This document shows positions 25,596-34,710 of a stretch of DNA of 64,000 bases, piece by piece; position 1 is the first letter of the stretch; each line of letters opens with the position of its first letter. The position numbers and the translations under genes are program-made. Source of the stretch: Teichococcus aerophilus (GTDB taxonomy: Bacteria; Pseudomonadota; Alphaproteobacteria; Acetobacterales; Acetobacteraceae); the NCBI RefSeq assembly GCF_014490485.1, contig NZ_JACTVA010000006.1, positions 62,001-126,000 on the forward strand, in the 5' to 3' direction. Below the pieces are notes generated by a model. That model had not been told where the DNA came from and ran no database searches. It worked only from the letters and a program-made list of their open reading frames with translations.

Positions 25596-27572
25596 TCAGC
25601 CGGTTCCGGTGTTGTGGTCGAATTCCGGCACCAGCTGGGCCAGCTGGGCCAGGGCGCCGGCGGTGTCGCCAGCACGGGCGCTGGCGGCGATGCGGTCGAT
25701 CGCCGCACCCATCTCCGCCGCGTCGGACGTGCGCGGGGTGGCGACGAGCAGGCCGGGGAACTGGGTGGGGCGCGGCGGCTCCTGCCCATGGAACAGTTCC
25801 TCGAACAGCTTCTCGCCTGGGCGCAGGCCGGTGAAGCGGATCTCCACCTCCTCGTCCGGCCGCAGCCCGGCCAGGCGGATCATCCGCCGCGCCATGTCGA
25901 CGATCTTGACCGGCTTGCCCATATCCAGGACGAAGATGCCGCCATCGGCCAGCTCCGGCGGCTGGTCCTGCCGGTCCTCGGCGCCCACGACGGAGGCCTG
26001 CAGCACCAGGCCGACGGCTTCCCGCACGGTCATGAAGTAGCGGCGCATATCCGGGTGCGTCACCGTCAGCGGCCCGCCGCGTTCCAACTGGCGGCGGAAC
26101 AGCGGCACGACGCTGCCAGTGGAGCCGAGCACGTTGCCGAAGCGCACGGTGACGCAGCGCATGCCGCCCTGCCCGTGCCGTGCCTGCACGTCCAGCGCCT
26201 GGCAGTACATCTCTGCGAGTCGCTTGCTGGCACCCATGACGCTGGTGGGATTCACCGCCTTGTCGGTACTGATAAAGACCATCGCCCGGCAGCCGACGGC
26301 CAGCGCCGCATCGGCGATGATGCGCGTGCCCTGGGAGTTGGTGAGCAGCCCCTCCAGCGGGTCGTTCTCCACCATCGGCACATGCTTCAGCGCGGCGGCG
26401 TGGAACACCAGTTCCGGCCGCACGTCCTGCATCAGCGTGGCGATGCGGGCGGCGTCCCGCACATCGGCCAGCATGGCGCGGCGCGGCACGCCGGGGTGGT
26501 TTTCCGCCAGTTCCAGGTCGATGGAGTAGAGGGCGAATTCGCCGTGATCCAGCAGCGTCAGCTGGGAGGGACCGAGGGCGGCCACCTGCCGCGCCAGCTC
26601 CCCGCCGATGGTGCCGCCGGCGCCGGTGACCAGCACGCGGCGGCCCTGTACCAGGCGGGCCATGCCCTCGCGGTCCAGCGGCACCTGCGGGCGGTCCAGC
26701 AATTCCTCGATCGCCACGGGGCGCAGGTCGAAGCGGCGGGTGCTGACGGTGTCCTCCCGCTTGGCAGGGTCCAGCCGCGTCAGGCGCGGGGCGCGGCTGA
26801 CGGGCACGCCGTGGCGGTCGGCAGCGTCCAGCACCTCTTCCAGCGCTTCGCCATGCAGGTCGGGGTCGGCCAGCACCAGGGCGGTGGGCAGGCGTTCCTC
26901 GGCCCGCAGGCGGTCCAGCAACGCGCCGATATCCTCGATGGCGCCGAGGATGGGGTAGCCATGGATGCGCCGGCCGGCGGCGCGGGAGCGCGGCGCCAGG
27001 ATGCCCATGACCTGGTAGCCCGGCGCCCGCTGCTGGATCAGCGCACGGATGAACAGGTCGGCGGCATCGCCGGTGCCCAGCAGCAGCACCGGCTGGGCCG
27101 GCGCCTCGCTGACGCGGCCGACGCGGTGCGCCTGGGTCATGCGGCCGATGACGCGTGGCACCATCAGCGCGGCGGAGAGCACGCCGGCATGCAGCAGCGG
27201 GAAGGCGGGGTTGGGCGAGCCCCAGCCCCCCAGCAGATGCGCGCCGACGGAGAAGATGGCGGCCCCGCCGATGCCGGCGCCCAGCACCCGCGTCAGGTCC
27301 CGCAGGGCGGCGAAGCGCAGGTATTGCTGCGGCAGCCGCAGCGGCAGCGCGGCGGCGACCAGGGAGGCCACGGCGCCCGGCACCGCCCCCGCCCACCACA
27401 GCGGCGGCGGCCAGGTGCCGGGGGCTGCCAGCCAGACCGCGGCCGGCAATGCCACGCCGGCCAGCAGCGCGTCGATGCCGAGGTTCATCAGGATGCGTTG
27501 GGGGGCCATAGGGGCCGCGTATAGGCGCAGTAAACGGCGCGGTGAAGCACCTGCTGTAGGGAGGGTGGTCAC
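25596..27572 (-). CDS. Membrane-bound UDP-sugar 4,6-dehydratase (CapD/PglF/FlaA1-like)
   Basis: A 658-residue polysaccharide enzyme. The N-terminal membrane part (about four helices, residues 25-150) and a CoA-binding-like domain (LLLGTGDAADLFIRAL) precede the catalytic SDR domain: GAGGTIGGELARQ, HAAALKHVPMVE, ISTDKAVNPTSVMGASKR (Lys in the modified SxnYxK site, MGASK), and RPGEKLFEEL. It should form UDP-4-keto-6-deoxy-GlcNAc, the substrate of the PglE-like aminotransferase at the head of the operon. The GTG start at 27572 overlaps the upstream stop (GTGA). Confidence 0.9.
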   Translation of the reverse strand: MTTLPTAGASPRRLLRLYAAPMAPQRILMNLGIDALLAGVALPAAVWLAAPGTWPPPLWWAGAVPGAVASLVAAALPLRLPQQYLRFAALRDLTRVLGAGIGGAAIFSVGAHLLGGWGSPNPAFPLLHAGVLSAALMVPRVIGRMTQAHRVGRVSEAPAQPVLLLGTGDAADLFIRALIQQRAPGYQVMGILAPRSRAAGRRIHGYPILGAIEDIGALLDRLRAEERLPTALVLADPDLHGEALEEVLDAADRHGVPVSRAPRLTRLDPAKREDTVSTRRFDLRPVAIEELLDRPQVPLDREGMARLVQGRRVLVTGAGGTIGGELARQVAALGPSQLTLLDHGEFALYSIDLELAENHPGVPRRAMLADVRDAARIATLMQDVRPELVFHAAALKHVPMVENDPLEGLLTNSQGTRIIADAALAVGCRAMVFISTDKAVNPTSVMGASKRLAEMYCQALDVQARHGQGGMRCVTVRFGNVLGSTGSVVPLFRRQLERGGPLTVTHPDMRRYFMTVREAVGLVLQASVVGAEDRQDQPPELADGGIFVLDMGKPVKIVDMARRMIRLAGLRPDEEVEIRFTGLRPGEKLFEELFHGQEPPRPTQFPGLLVATPRTSDAAEMGAAIDRIAASARAGDTAGALAQLAQLVPEFDHNTGTG

Positions 27573-28960
27573 GCCACTTCCAGCGGGGCCGGGGCGGCGG
27601 GCGCGGCGACGGTGGCGGGCAGGGGCGCCAGCCGCCGGTACAGCCCGACCAGCCGCGCCGCTTCCGCCCCCCAGCCGAAGCGGCCGAGTGCCGCATCCCG
27701 CCCGTTGGCGCCCATGCCGGCCCGCATGGCGGGGTCCCGCAACCGGTGGATGGCGGCGGCGATGGCGGCGGGATCTTCCGTCGGCACCAGCAGGCCGCAG
27801 GCGGCGTCGCGCACCACCGATGCCACTTCCTCGGCGAAGGCGGGGGCGATGATGGGCAGGCCGGCCAGCATGCAGTCGAACAGCTTGTGCGGCAGGGCCA
27901 GCCGGTGGTTCTCCACCCCCGGCTGGAACAGTACCAGGCCGATATCGGCGCTGGCGGCGGCCTGCAGCGCCGCCTCATGCGGCATCCAGCCCAGCTGGTC
28001 GATCCGCCCGGCCAGGCCGAGCTCGGCGGCGCGGGCGGAAAAGGCCTCGCCGCTGCCATCGGTGAAGCGGCCGATCAGCCGCAGCCGGGTCTCCGGCGGG
28101 CAGAGCGCCAGCGCCTCCAGCATCTCCCATGCGCCGCGGGAGCGGCCGAGCGCGCCAAGATGCACCAGCGTCAGCGGCCCCGGCGCGTGGCGGCGGGGGG
28201 TGACGGCGGCGGGGGTAGCGTAGTTGCGGACCGGAATGGTGCGGGCAGGGGCGGCGAAATCGGCATCCAGGCCATCCTTGGCCACCACCACCGCGTCGGC
28301 GGCGCGGGCGGAGAGGCGGCAGGCCAGCCGCAACCCGGCGCGGCCCAGCGGCCGCAGCACCCTGGGCAACCGGTGGTCCAGGCGGGAGGGGTAATGCTCG
28401 TGCACATCCAGCACCACCCGGGCGCCGCTGCGCCGCGCGGCGAGGATGGCGGCGATCCAGGCATCCGGCTCACTGGCATGCAGCACAGCGGCGCCGGTGG
28501 CGGCGGCGCGGCGGGCCAGCGCCGGAATGCCCAGCAGCCGCCCGCGCCAGCCGGGGGCGCGGCGATAGGTCTGGATGGCGACCCCGGCATGGCTGGCGGG
28601 GACGTGGCTGTTGGGGACGCGGCCGGCGGCGGCCGGACGGGGTGGCGTGCTGCGGGCCGCGGTGTCGCCGGTGGCCAGCGTGCTCTCGGCCCCCGCACCG
28701 CTGGACGGGACGTCACTGGCAAATGCGTTGCCGACAGCCGCGCCGCCGACCAGTGCGCTTGCGATGGATGCGCGCCCGTTGAGCGCGGCGGGCGCGGCCG
28801 TTTCCTGCAACGGTGCGGAAGCGTCCTGGCGTGCGGGGGCGGGGCACAGATGCATCACCCGCCAGCCGGCGCTGGCCAGTGCGGCGCCTTCCTTGCCCAC
28901 CACCCGCACATCCGCCGGCGGATGCGCGGCGGAGAGCATGCAGACCAGCGGCGCGGTCAC
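27569..28960 (-). CDS. Glycosyltransferase family 4 protein
   Basis: A 463-residue GT-B transferase. Recognisable parts are VVLDVHEHYPSRL, VRNYATP, LVHLGALGRSRG (start of the Glycos_transf_1 domain), GWMPHEAALQAAASADIGLVLFQPG, and LPHKLFDCMLAGLPIIA. Starting at GTG 28960 (GTGA overlap) gives MTAPLVCMLSAAHPPADVRVV. Residues about 40-110 are an Ala/Ser/Pro-rich low-complexity insert inside the N-terminal domain, which is odd for the family. Donor and acceptor sugars are unknown. Confidence 0.85.
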   Translation of the reverse strand: MTAPLVCMLSAAHPPADVRVVGKEGAALASAGWRVMHLCPAPARQDASAPLQETAAPAALNGRASIASALVGGAAVGNAFASDVPSSGAGAESTLATGDTAARSTPPRPAAAGRVPNSHVPASHAGVAIQTYRRAPGWRGRLLGIPALARRAAATGAAVLHASEPDAWIAAILAARRSGARVVLDVHEHYPSRLDHRLPRVLRPLGRAGLRLACRLSARAADAVVVAKDGLDADFAAPARTIPVRNYATPAAVTPRRHAPGPLTLVHLGALGRSRGAWEMLEALALCPPETRLRLIGRFTDGSGEAFSARAAELGLAGRIDQLGWMPHEAALQAAASADIGLVLFQPGVENHRLALPHKLFDCMLAGLPIIAPAFAEEVASVVRDAACGLLVPTEDPAAIAAAIHRLRDPAMRAGMGANGRDAALGRFGWGAEAARLVGLYRRLAPLPATVAAPAAPAPLEVA

Positions 28961-30192
28961 GCCGCCACCTGCGCCGCAGGGGCCAGCACCACGGCAGGGG
29001 CCAGCACCTGCCGCAGATGCGCCACCATACGGGTACCGACCGCGTCGTCCCATAACGGGATGGGGCGGGCCGGCGGCCAGCGGCCGGCCAGCACCTCGGC
29101 CATGGCATCGGGCAGGGCGGCGGTGGCCACCAGCCGGTTGGCGCCGGATTCGAGCGTGACGGGCCGCTCGGTGGAGGGGCGCAGCGTCAGGCATGGCACA
29201 TCCAGCCCCGCCGCTTCCTCCTGCACCCCGCCGCTATCGGTGGCGACGAGGCGGGCGCGGCTGAGCAGGGAGAGGAAATCCAGGTAGCCCAGCGGTGGCA
29301 GGCGGGTGATTCCGGCCGGCATCGCCAGGCCGAATTCCGCCATGCGGCGTGCCGTGCGCGGGTGCAGCGGCCAGGCCAGCGGCAGCAGCCGCGCGGCCTG
29401 TTCCACCGCCGCCAGCAGGCCGGCCAGCGCCGCCGGGTGGTCCACATTGGCCGGGCGGTGCAGCGTCAGCACGCCATAGCCGCCTTCCCGCAGCCCGACC
29501 GGCAGGGAACGGGTGTGGGCGGCTGGCAGGCGCGCCAGCAACGTGTCGATCATGCTGTTGCCGACGGCGCGGATGCTGGCCGGCGCATGGCCCTCGGCCA
29601 GCAGCCGGGCGGCGGTGGCGTGGTCCGGCGCCCAGAGCAGGTCGCTGATCGCATCCACCGCGCGGCGGTTGATCTCCTCCGGCATGTCGCGGTCGCCGCA
29701 GCGCAGCCCGGCTTCCAGGTGCGCCACCGGCAGGCCCAGCTTGCGCGCGGCCAGGGCGGCGGCCAGCGTGCCGTCCACATCCCCCGCCACCACCACCATT
29801 GCCGGGCGGCGGGTGCGCCACAGCGCCTCGCACGCCATCATGGTGCGGCCGGTCAGCTCGGCATGGCCACCGCCGGAGATATCCAGCGCGATCTCCGGCG
29901 CCGGCAGGCCGAGATCGGCCAGGTGGGCATGGAACATCGCCGCATCGTGGTGCTGGCCGGTATGCAGCAGCACCGGGCGGCAGAAGGGCGCCGCATCCCG
30001 CGCCAGGGCATGCCACAGCGCCGCCAGCTTCGGCAGGTTGGGCCGCGCGGCGGCGACGAGGTGCAGTTCGGGCAAGGGCGATGCCGGCACGCTTGCATGG
30101 TGGCCGGGCAGGCTGGGCGCGTGCGCCACGTCCGTGCACGGCAGGGGCGGTTCCATCATCGGCGGTCCGGCCAGGTCAGGTGTGGGCGGCAT
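28957..30192 (-). CDS. UDP-N-acetylglucosamine 2-epimerase, non-hydrolysing (WecB/WbpI-like)
   Basis: A 411-residue epimerase converting UDP-GlcNAc-type sugars to the manno form. Seen: TGQHHDAAMF, VVVAGDVDGTLAAALAA, HLEAGLRCGDRDMPEEINRRAVD (catalytic Asp/Glu region), LTLHRPANVD (His of HRxEN, here with Ala for Glu) and ATDSGGVQEEAAGL. The usual N-terminal GTRPE is AARPN here, and about 30 extra residues precede it. The start ATG 30192 overlaps the upstream stop (ATGA). With WbpA- and WbpE-like genes it suggests a ManNAc3NAcA-type sugar. Confidence 0.85.
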   Translation of the reverse strand: MPPTPDLAGPPMMEPPLPCTDVAHAPSLPGHHASVPASPLPELHLVAAARPNLPKLAALWHALARDAAPFCRPVLLHTGQHHDAAMFHAHLADLGLPAPEIALDISGGGHAELTGRTMMACEALWRTRRPAMVVVAGDVDGTLAAALAARKLGLPVAHLEAGLRCGDRDMPEEINRRAVDAISDLLWAPDHATAARLLAEGHAPASIRAVGNSMIDTLLARLPAAHTRSLPVGLREGGYGVLTLHRPANVDHPAALAGLLAAVEQAARLLPLAWPLHPRTARRMAEFGLAMPAGITRLPPLGYLDFLSLLSRARLVATDSGGVQEEAAGLDVPCLTLRPSTERPVTLESGANRLVATAALPDAMAEVLAGRWPPARPIPLWDDAVGTRMVAHLRQVLAPAVVLAPAAQVAA

Positions 30193-31454
30193 CAGGCGGC
30201 GACCAGCGACGCCTCGGCGGCGGGAACCAGCCCGACGGCGTGCTCGGCGGCATGGACGAAATCGGCGGCCAGCAGCCGACGGTCCCACCGCCGCACCGCC
30301 TGGGCGCGGCCGGCGGCGCCCATCCGGCCGCGCAGGGCAGGGTTATCCGCCATCCAGGTCAGGGCATGGGCCAGTGCTGCGGCATCGCCCGGGGGTGTGG
30401 CGATGCCGCAGGGGGAATCCCTATGGCCCTCGGCCAGCAGCCTTGCGGCCCGGCCGGAGAGGTTCGCCACCACGGGAAGCCCAGCGGCGAGGTAATCCAT
30501 CAGCTTGTTCGGCGCCGTCCACTCGGCAAACTCGGGCACCGGGGCCAGGCACTGCACCCCCACCTGCGCGCCGGCCAGCAGGGCCGCCAGGCGCTGCTTC
30601 GGCAGGCTGTCCAGGAAAGTCACGTTGGCCAGGCCGCGCGCCACGGCCGCCTGCTGCAGCCGGGGCTTCTCGCTGCCCTCGCCCACCAGCAGCAGGCGCA
30701 GCCGGCGCTCGCCCTGGCGTTGCAGCAGCGCGGCGGCATCCAGCAACTGGTCCAGCCCGTTGGCGCGGCCATGCGCACCGGCATAGACGGCCAGCACCTC
30801 CCACATTGCGGCACCGGGCGGCCGCCATGGGGCGATATGCGGGCCGAACAGGTCCAGGTCGCAGCCATTCGGCACCACGCGGACGCGGGCGGGGTCGGCA
30901 CCCCGTGCCAGGGCGGTCTCGGCCATGCCCTCGCTCAGCGCCACTACGCCGGCGGCGCGGCGGCAGGCGGCGGTGGCCAGCGGCTCCATCGCCGCCAGCG
31001 CCAAAGCGGGCGCCGCCTTCATGGCGCGCGGCAACTCCGGCCAGGGGTCCCGGATCTCGAACAGGAAGGGGGTGCCGCGCAGCCGGTGCGCCACCAGCGC
31101 CGGGATCGCCACCGTCAGCGGGGTGGAGCTGGCGACGACCAGGTCCCAGGGCTCGGCCAGCGCCAGCCGGCTGGCGGCGGCGGCGAAGCGCCCGAAGGCG
31201 GCGGTGCGGCGCGCGAAGCCCTGGTGGTTACCGCAGGGAATGGCGAATTCCACCAGCTTCACGCCGCGCACCACGCCTTCACGCCGCCCGTGGCGGAACG
31301 GGCCGGCCAGGCCGGTGACGGCGCCGGCATACTGCCCGCAGGCGATGGTGACGCTGTGGCCCGCCGCCGTCAGCGCACGCGCCATGGCGTGGCTGCGCGT
31401 GGCGGTGGCGCCGCCGGGGCCGGAATAGTGCTGGTGCAGGTACAGGATACGCAC
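30192..31454 (-). CDS. Glycosyltransferase family 4 protein (WbuB-like)
   Basis: A 420-residue GT-B transferase. It begins MRILYLHQHYSGPGGATATR, typical of WbuB-like fucosamine/amino-sugar transferases, and has FEIRDPWPELP, VVPNGCDLDLFGPH, GAHGRANGLDQLLDAA, LLVGEGSEKPRL and APNKLMDYLAAGLPVVA. The GTG start at 31454 gives the family-like N-terminus and lies 11 nt behind the aminotransferase stop. Sugar specificity is not predictable. Confidence 0.87.
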   Translation of the reverse strand: MRILYLHQHYSGPGGATATRSHAMARALTAAGHSVTIACGQYAGAVTGLAGPFRHGRREGVVRGVKLVEFAIPCGNHQGFARRTAAFGRFAAAASRLALAEPWDLVVASSTPLTVAIPALVAHRLRGTPFLFEIRDPWPELPRAMKAAPALALAAMEPLATAACRRAAGVVALSEGMAETALARGADPARVRVVPNGCDLDLFGPHIAPWRPPGAAMWEVLAVYAGAHGRANGLDQLLDAAALLQRQGERRLRLLLVGEGSEKPRLQQAAVARGLANVTFLDSLPKQRLAALLAGAQVGVQCLAPVPEFAEWTAPNKLMDYLAAGLPVVANLSGRAARLLAEGHRDSPCGIATPPGDAAALAHALTWMADNPALRGRMGAAGRAQAVRRWDRRLLAADFVHAAEHAVGLVPAAEASLVAA

Positions 31455-31465
31455 GCCGAAACCCT

Positions 31466-32686
31466 TCAGCCCCGGTAGCAGGCGCGGATCGTGTCGATCA
31501 CCCGGTCCTGTTCCTCCGGCAGCATGGCGCCGGAGGGCAGGCAGAGGCCGCGATCGAACAGGTGGCCGGAGACGCCGTTGCCGTGGAAGGCGGCGCCGCG
31601 GAAGGCGGGCTGCAGGTGCAGCGGCTTCCACACCGGGCGGCTTTCCACCCCCGCAGCGTCCAGCGCCTGCCGCACCTGTTCCCGCGACGTGCCGAAGCGC
31701 GCCGGGTCCACCGTCAGGACGCTGAGCCAGCGGGAGGAACGGCCCCAGCCGGGTTCCGGCATGAAGGCGATGCCCGGCAGGTCCGACAGCCGTAGGGCGT
31801 AGCGGGCGAAGACGGCGCGGCGCGCCGCCACCCGGTCCTGCAGCGCGCCGATCTGCGCCAGGCCAACCGCCGCGAGCACGGAGGAGAGGCCGTAGGAATA
31901 TCCCGTCGTCTCATGCTGGTAGTGCGGCGCGGTTTCCTTCGCCTGGGTCGCCAGGTGGCGGGCGCGGGCGATCAGCCCGGCATCGTCCGAGACCAGGGCG
32001 CCGCCGCCGCCTGCCGTGATGATCTTGTTGCCGTTGAAGGAGAAGGCGGCCAGCGCCGCGCCCTTGCCCACCGGGCGGCCGTGGTACTCGGCGCCCAGCG
32101 CCTCGGCACTGTCGCACAGCACCGGCACGCCCCAGCGGCCGCACAGGGTGACAATGGCATCGAGGTCGCAGGACTGGCCGTAGAGGTCCACCGGCACCAC
32201 GGCGCGCGGCAGCTTGCCCTTGTTGGCGGCCTGGCGCAGCCGGGTCTCCAGCATGTCCGGGTCCAGCGTCCAGCTATCGGCCGTGACGTCCAGGAAGCGG
32301 GGGCGGGCGCCCATCTGCACCGCGGGCGCGATCGTGGCGACGAAGGTGAGGGTGGAGGTCCAGACCTCGTCCCCCCGCTCCACGCCCAGCACCCGGTAGC
32401 CGAGATGCAGCGCGGCGGTGCCGGAGGAGACGGCGAGGCCCTGTTCCGTGCCGGTGGCGGCGCGGATGGCGGCCTCGAACGCTTCCGGCACCGGGCCGGC
32501 GGGGGCGATCCAGCCCGAAGCCAGGGTATGGTCCAGCGAAGCCAGCTCTCCCCCCACCAGGGATGGCGGGGATAGCAGGATCCGTTGCCGGGGCCGCGCC
32601 GTGGCAACTGGGCGGCCGGGGAAGAGGCGGATATTCTCACCCAGTGCACCGTCTCCGGTCGCACCAAGCCTCAGCGCCAAGGCCAT
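31466..32686 (-). CDS. PglE-like UDP-4-keto-sugar aminotransferase (DegT family)
   Basis: A 406-residue PLP aminotransferase, first gene of the operon ending at wbpE. Motifs: ASGWIAPAGPVPEAFE, SSGTAALHLGYRVL, FVATIAPAVQMGA, PVDLYGQSCD, CDSAEALGAEYHGRPVG and the PLP lysine Lys221 in SFNGNKIITAGGGG. It should aminate the 4-keto product of the CapD/PglF-like enzyme, giving a bacillosamine-type precursor. About 35 residues precede the family core. ATG 32686 is chosen; a TTG lies 6 nt upstream. A palindromic A-tract motif sits 10-23 nt before the start. Confidence 0.88.
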   Translation of the reverse strand: MALALRLGATGDGALGENIRLFPGRPVATARPRQRILLSPPSLVGGELASLDHTLASGWIAPAGPVPEAFEAAIRAATGTEQGLAVSSGTAALHLGYRVLGVERGDEVWTSTLTFVATIAPAVQMGARPRFLDVTADSWTLDPDMLETRLRQAANKGKLPRAVVPVDLYGQSCDLDAIVTLCGRWGVPVLCDSAEALGAEYHGRPVGKGAALAAFSFNGNKIITAGGGGALVSDDAGLIARARHLATQAKETAPHYQHETTGYSYGLSSVLAAVGLAQIGALQDRVAARRAVFARYALRLSDLPGIAFMPEPGWGRSSRWLSVLTVDPARFGTSREQVRQALDAAGVESRPVWKPLHLQPAFRGAAFHGNGVSGHLFDRGLCLPSGAMLPEEQDRVIDTIRACYRG

Positions 32687-32695
32687 GCTCAAAGC

Positions 32696-32709
32696 TCACT
32701 TTTTTGTGA
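32696..32709 (-). promoter_or_regulatory. Candidate operator upstream of the polysaccharide operon
   Basis: Read on the minus strand, TCAC-AAAAAA-GTGA, a perfect inverted repeat around an A-tract. A related site lies at 32758-32771 (opposite strand) and another upstream of the heparinase/Wza genes at 37951-37964, where the match extends to GGCGCTCGCAAAAAAGTGAAC versus GGCGTTCACAAAAAAGTGAGC. Confidence 0.5.
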
Positions 32710-32757
32710 ACGCCGACCTAACGAAACAGGTCGCCCCCCAGCATGCAAGGGGAATTA

Positions 32758-32771
32758 TCACCAAAAAGTGT
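32758..32771 (+). promoter_or_regulatory. Second A-tract inverted-repeat site
   Basis: TCACCAAAAAGTGT matches the 32696-32709 site in the opposite orientation at 12 of 14 positions. The two sites are about 62 bp apart centre to centre, between the sugar-transferase stop and the aminotransferase start. Confidence 0.4.
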
Positions 32772-32783
32772 ACAGAGCTTGAT

Positions 32784-33395
32784 TCAGTTCTCTCTGCGGC
32801 TGATGGCCGAACCACCGAAAGCGGGCATCGTGGCATGGCCCGGGGCGCTGACGCCCTTTCTTTTCAACAGGATCATCGCTGTGCCCAGAAGGGCACGCAG
32901 ATCCCGTACCAGGGTCGGCCCCGGGGCGGCAGCATAGCAGGCATCCAGCTCCAGCCGATCTTCCCATGGCACGCCATTGCGCCCGGCGGCCTGCGCCACT
33001 CCGGCCAAGCCGGGACGTACCGCCAGGCGCAACCGCTGCCGGGGCGAATAGCAGGCCGTATAGGCCATGGGCAGCGGCCGGGGGCCGACCAGGCTCATCT
33101 CACCCCGCAACACGTTCAGCAATTGCGGCAGCTCATCCAGGGCACTGGCGCGCAGGGCGCGGCCGAAGCGGGTCAGCCGCTCGGCATCCTCGCCAGGGCC
33201 GTCCCGCATGCTGCGGAACTTGATCAGGGTGAAGGGTACCCCGCCTCGCCCGGCCCGTTCCTGCCGGAACAGCACCGGCCGCCCCAGCGCCAGCGCCACC
33301 GCCAGGGCCACCAGCAGCAGCAGGGGGGCCAGCATCACCAGCGCCAGCCCCGCGCCCGCCACATCCAGCGCCCGCTTTCCAAACCGGTCATACAC
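32784..33395 (-). CDS. Phosphoglycosyl transferase (PglC-like sugar transferase)
   Basis: A 203-residue enzyme transferring a sugar-1-phosphate from UDP to undecaprenyl phosphate, the first committed step of repeat-unit assembly. It has the Arg/Lys-rich start KRALDVAG, one hydrophobic re-entrant helix, [24 protein letters not shown], the catalytic-dyad region [29 protein letters not shown], and PGLAGVAQ. Its size is that of the small monotopic PglC type, not the large WbaP type. The GTG start at 33395 overlaps the ligase gene by 8 nt. Confidence 0.9.
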   Translation of the reverse strand: MYDRFGKRALDVAGAGLALVMLAPLLLLVALAVALALGRPVLFRQERAGRGGVPFTLIKFRSMRDGPGEDAERLTRFGRALRASALDELPQLLNVLRGEMSLVGPRPLPMAYTACYSPRQRLRLAVRPGLAGVAQAAGRNGVPWEDRLELDACYAAAPGPTLVRDLRALLGTAMILLKRKGVSAPGHATMPAFGGSAISRREN

Positions 33396-34710
33396 GCCGC
33401 GCCACAACCCCTGTCGACAACACCAGACCCAGGGCGAACCAGACCATCCGGTTCCCCAGGTCGGTGGATACCATCGCCGCCATCGCCACCGGCAGCACCA
33501 GGGCGGCCACCCGCGCCAGCCGGCCGGGCGCCATCCGCCGCAGGCGCAGCAGCGGCACCAGCGCGGCGCCGCCAAAGCACAGCAGCCAGAAGGCCAGACC
33601 GGGCAGGCCGCCCTCCGCCCAGGCTTCCAGCAGGTGGTTGTGCGGATACAGACCGCGCCGTTCCCCATAGCCGGCCGCCAGGGTGAAGCCGCCGGTGCCC
33701 ACACCCAGCGGCGCTGCGCCGCCCCACTCCATCGCCGCGCGCCACAGCGCCGGCCGTGCGGAGGATTCGACACCGCCCTGGGTGAAGCGCTCCAGAGTTC
33801 GCAGCCCCTCCATCCGGGCCGGGTTCAGCAGCATCACGCCCAGCGCCAACACGCCGCCCGCAGCTATCAGCGCCAGCCAGCCCAGCGCCGCGCGTGGCTT
33901 TGCCGCCGACCACAGCCGCAGCACCGGCACCAGCGCCACGCACAATCCCAGCGACAGCAGCGCCGTGCGGCCGCCCGGCAGCAGCACCGCCACCGCCATG
34001 GCGCCGATATAGCCCAGCCAGCCCAGCCGCCCGGCCCAGCCGCGCGCCTCCACCGCCCGCACGCCGCCCAGACCCGCCGCACAGGCGATGATCAGGCCCG
34101 CCAGCTGGTACTGCACCCGCACCAGGTCCGGATTGGCGCCCACCGCGCCGCCCAGCACCACCGAGCCTGTGGCCAACCCCCACGCGACCGAGGCCCCCAC
34201 CAGTGGCCCCGCCACCAGCACCAGCCCCACCAGCCAGCGCCGCGCCGCCGCATCCGCCCCCACCGCCAGCCCCGCCAGCAGCATCAGCGGGCCGAGCAGC
34301 ACGATCTCCGGCAGCTTGGCGGCCAGGATGTCGTGGCTGAGGCTCCAGGTGCCGGCCAGCACCGCCCACAGCCACAACAGCCCCGCCCCGGCGAGCGAGG
34401 GCGCCAGCAACGGATGCACCCACCACCGCCGCGTCAGCAGCAACAGTGCCAGCAAGGGCGGCAGTGCGAGCAGGGACAGCACCGTGATGTCGAACGGCAG
34501 CCCCGCCAGCACCGGCGAGGATTTCAGCGCCCCGGCGAATTGCAGGATGGCGGCGGCGAGGCCGGCCAGGGAGGCGATGGTGGCGGTGTCGATGCGGATG
34601 CCGCTGGTGATGCCTGTGCTGGCATGCGGGCCGGGGCCAAAGAGGGCTCCGCCCTCCCTGGACACTCCCGCCGGGGGGACAGGGTCCCCCCGGACCCCAC
34701 GGTCAGACAT
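33388..34710 (-). CDS. O-antigen ligase / polymerase family protein (Wzy_C)
   Basis: A 440-residue polytopic membrane protein (about ten helices). The Wzy_C/WaaL signature is in [29 protein letters not shown], preceded by [15 protein letters not shown] and a periplasmic loop with [19 protein letters not shown]. It may polymerise the repeat unit or ligate it to a carrier. The first about 28 residues (from ATG 34710, containing [15 protein letters not shown]) are encoded by a copy of repeat C; no other ATG or GTG start in frame precedes the first helix, so the native start is uncertain. Confidence 0.85.
   Translation of the reverse strand: MSDRGVRGDPVPPAGVSREGGALFGPGPHASTGITSGIRIDTATIASLAGLAAAILQFAGALKSSPVLAGLPFDITVLSLLALPPLLALLLLTRRWWVHPLLAPSLAGAGLLWLWAVLAGTWSLSHDILAAKLPEIVLLGPLMLLAGLAVGADAAARRWLVGLVLVAGPLVGASVAWGLATGSVVLGGAVGANPDLVRVQYQLAGLIIACAAGLGGVRAVEARGWAGRLGWLGYIGAMAVAVLLPGGRTALLSLGLCVALVPVLRLWSAAKPRAALGWLALIAAGGVLALGVMLLNPARMEGLRTLERFTQGGVESSARPALWRAAMEWGGAAPLGVGTGGFTLAAGYGERRGLYPHNHLLEAWAEGGLPGLAFWLLCFGGAALVPLLRLRRMAPGRLARVAALVLPVAMAAMVSTDLGNRMVWFALGLVLSTGVVARRV
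34633..34706. repeat. Repeat C, second copy (inside the ligase 5' end)
   Basis: A 74-bp unit nearly identical to 19101-19175 in its first 45 bp (GGGGCCAAAGAGGGCTCCGC ... GGACACTCCCGC), then a diverged hairpin (CCGGGGGGAC/GTCCCCCCGG). No inverted partner is seen close by. It provides the first about 28 codons of the ligase frame on the minus strand. Confidence 0.75.

Noticed and set aside
25569-27524. A 651-codon plus-strand frame opposite the CapD/PglF-like gene
   Set aside because: Shadow of a gene with intact catalytic motifs; no domain recognised in the antisense product.
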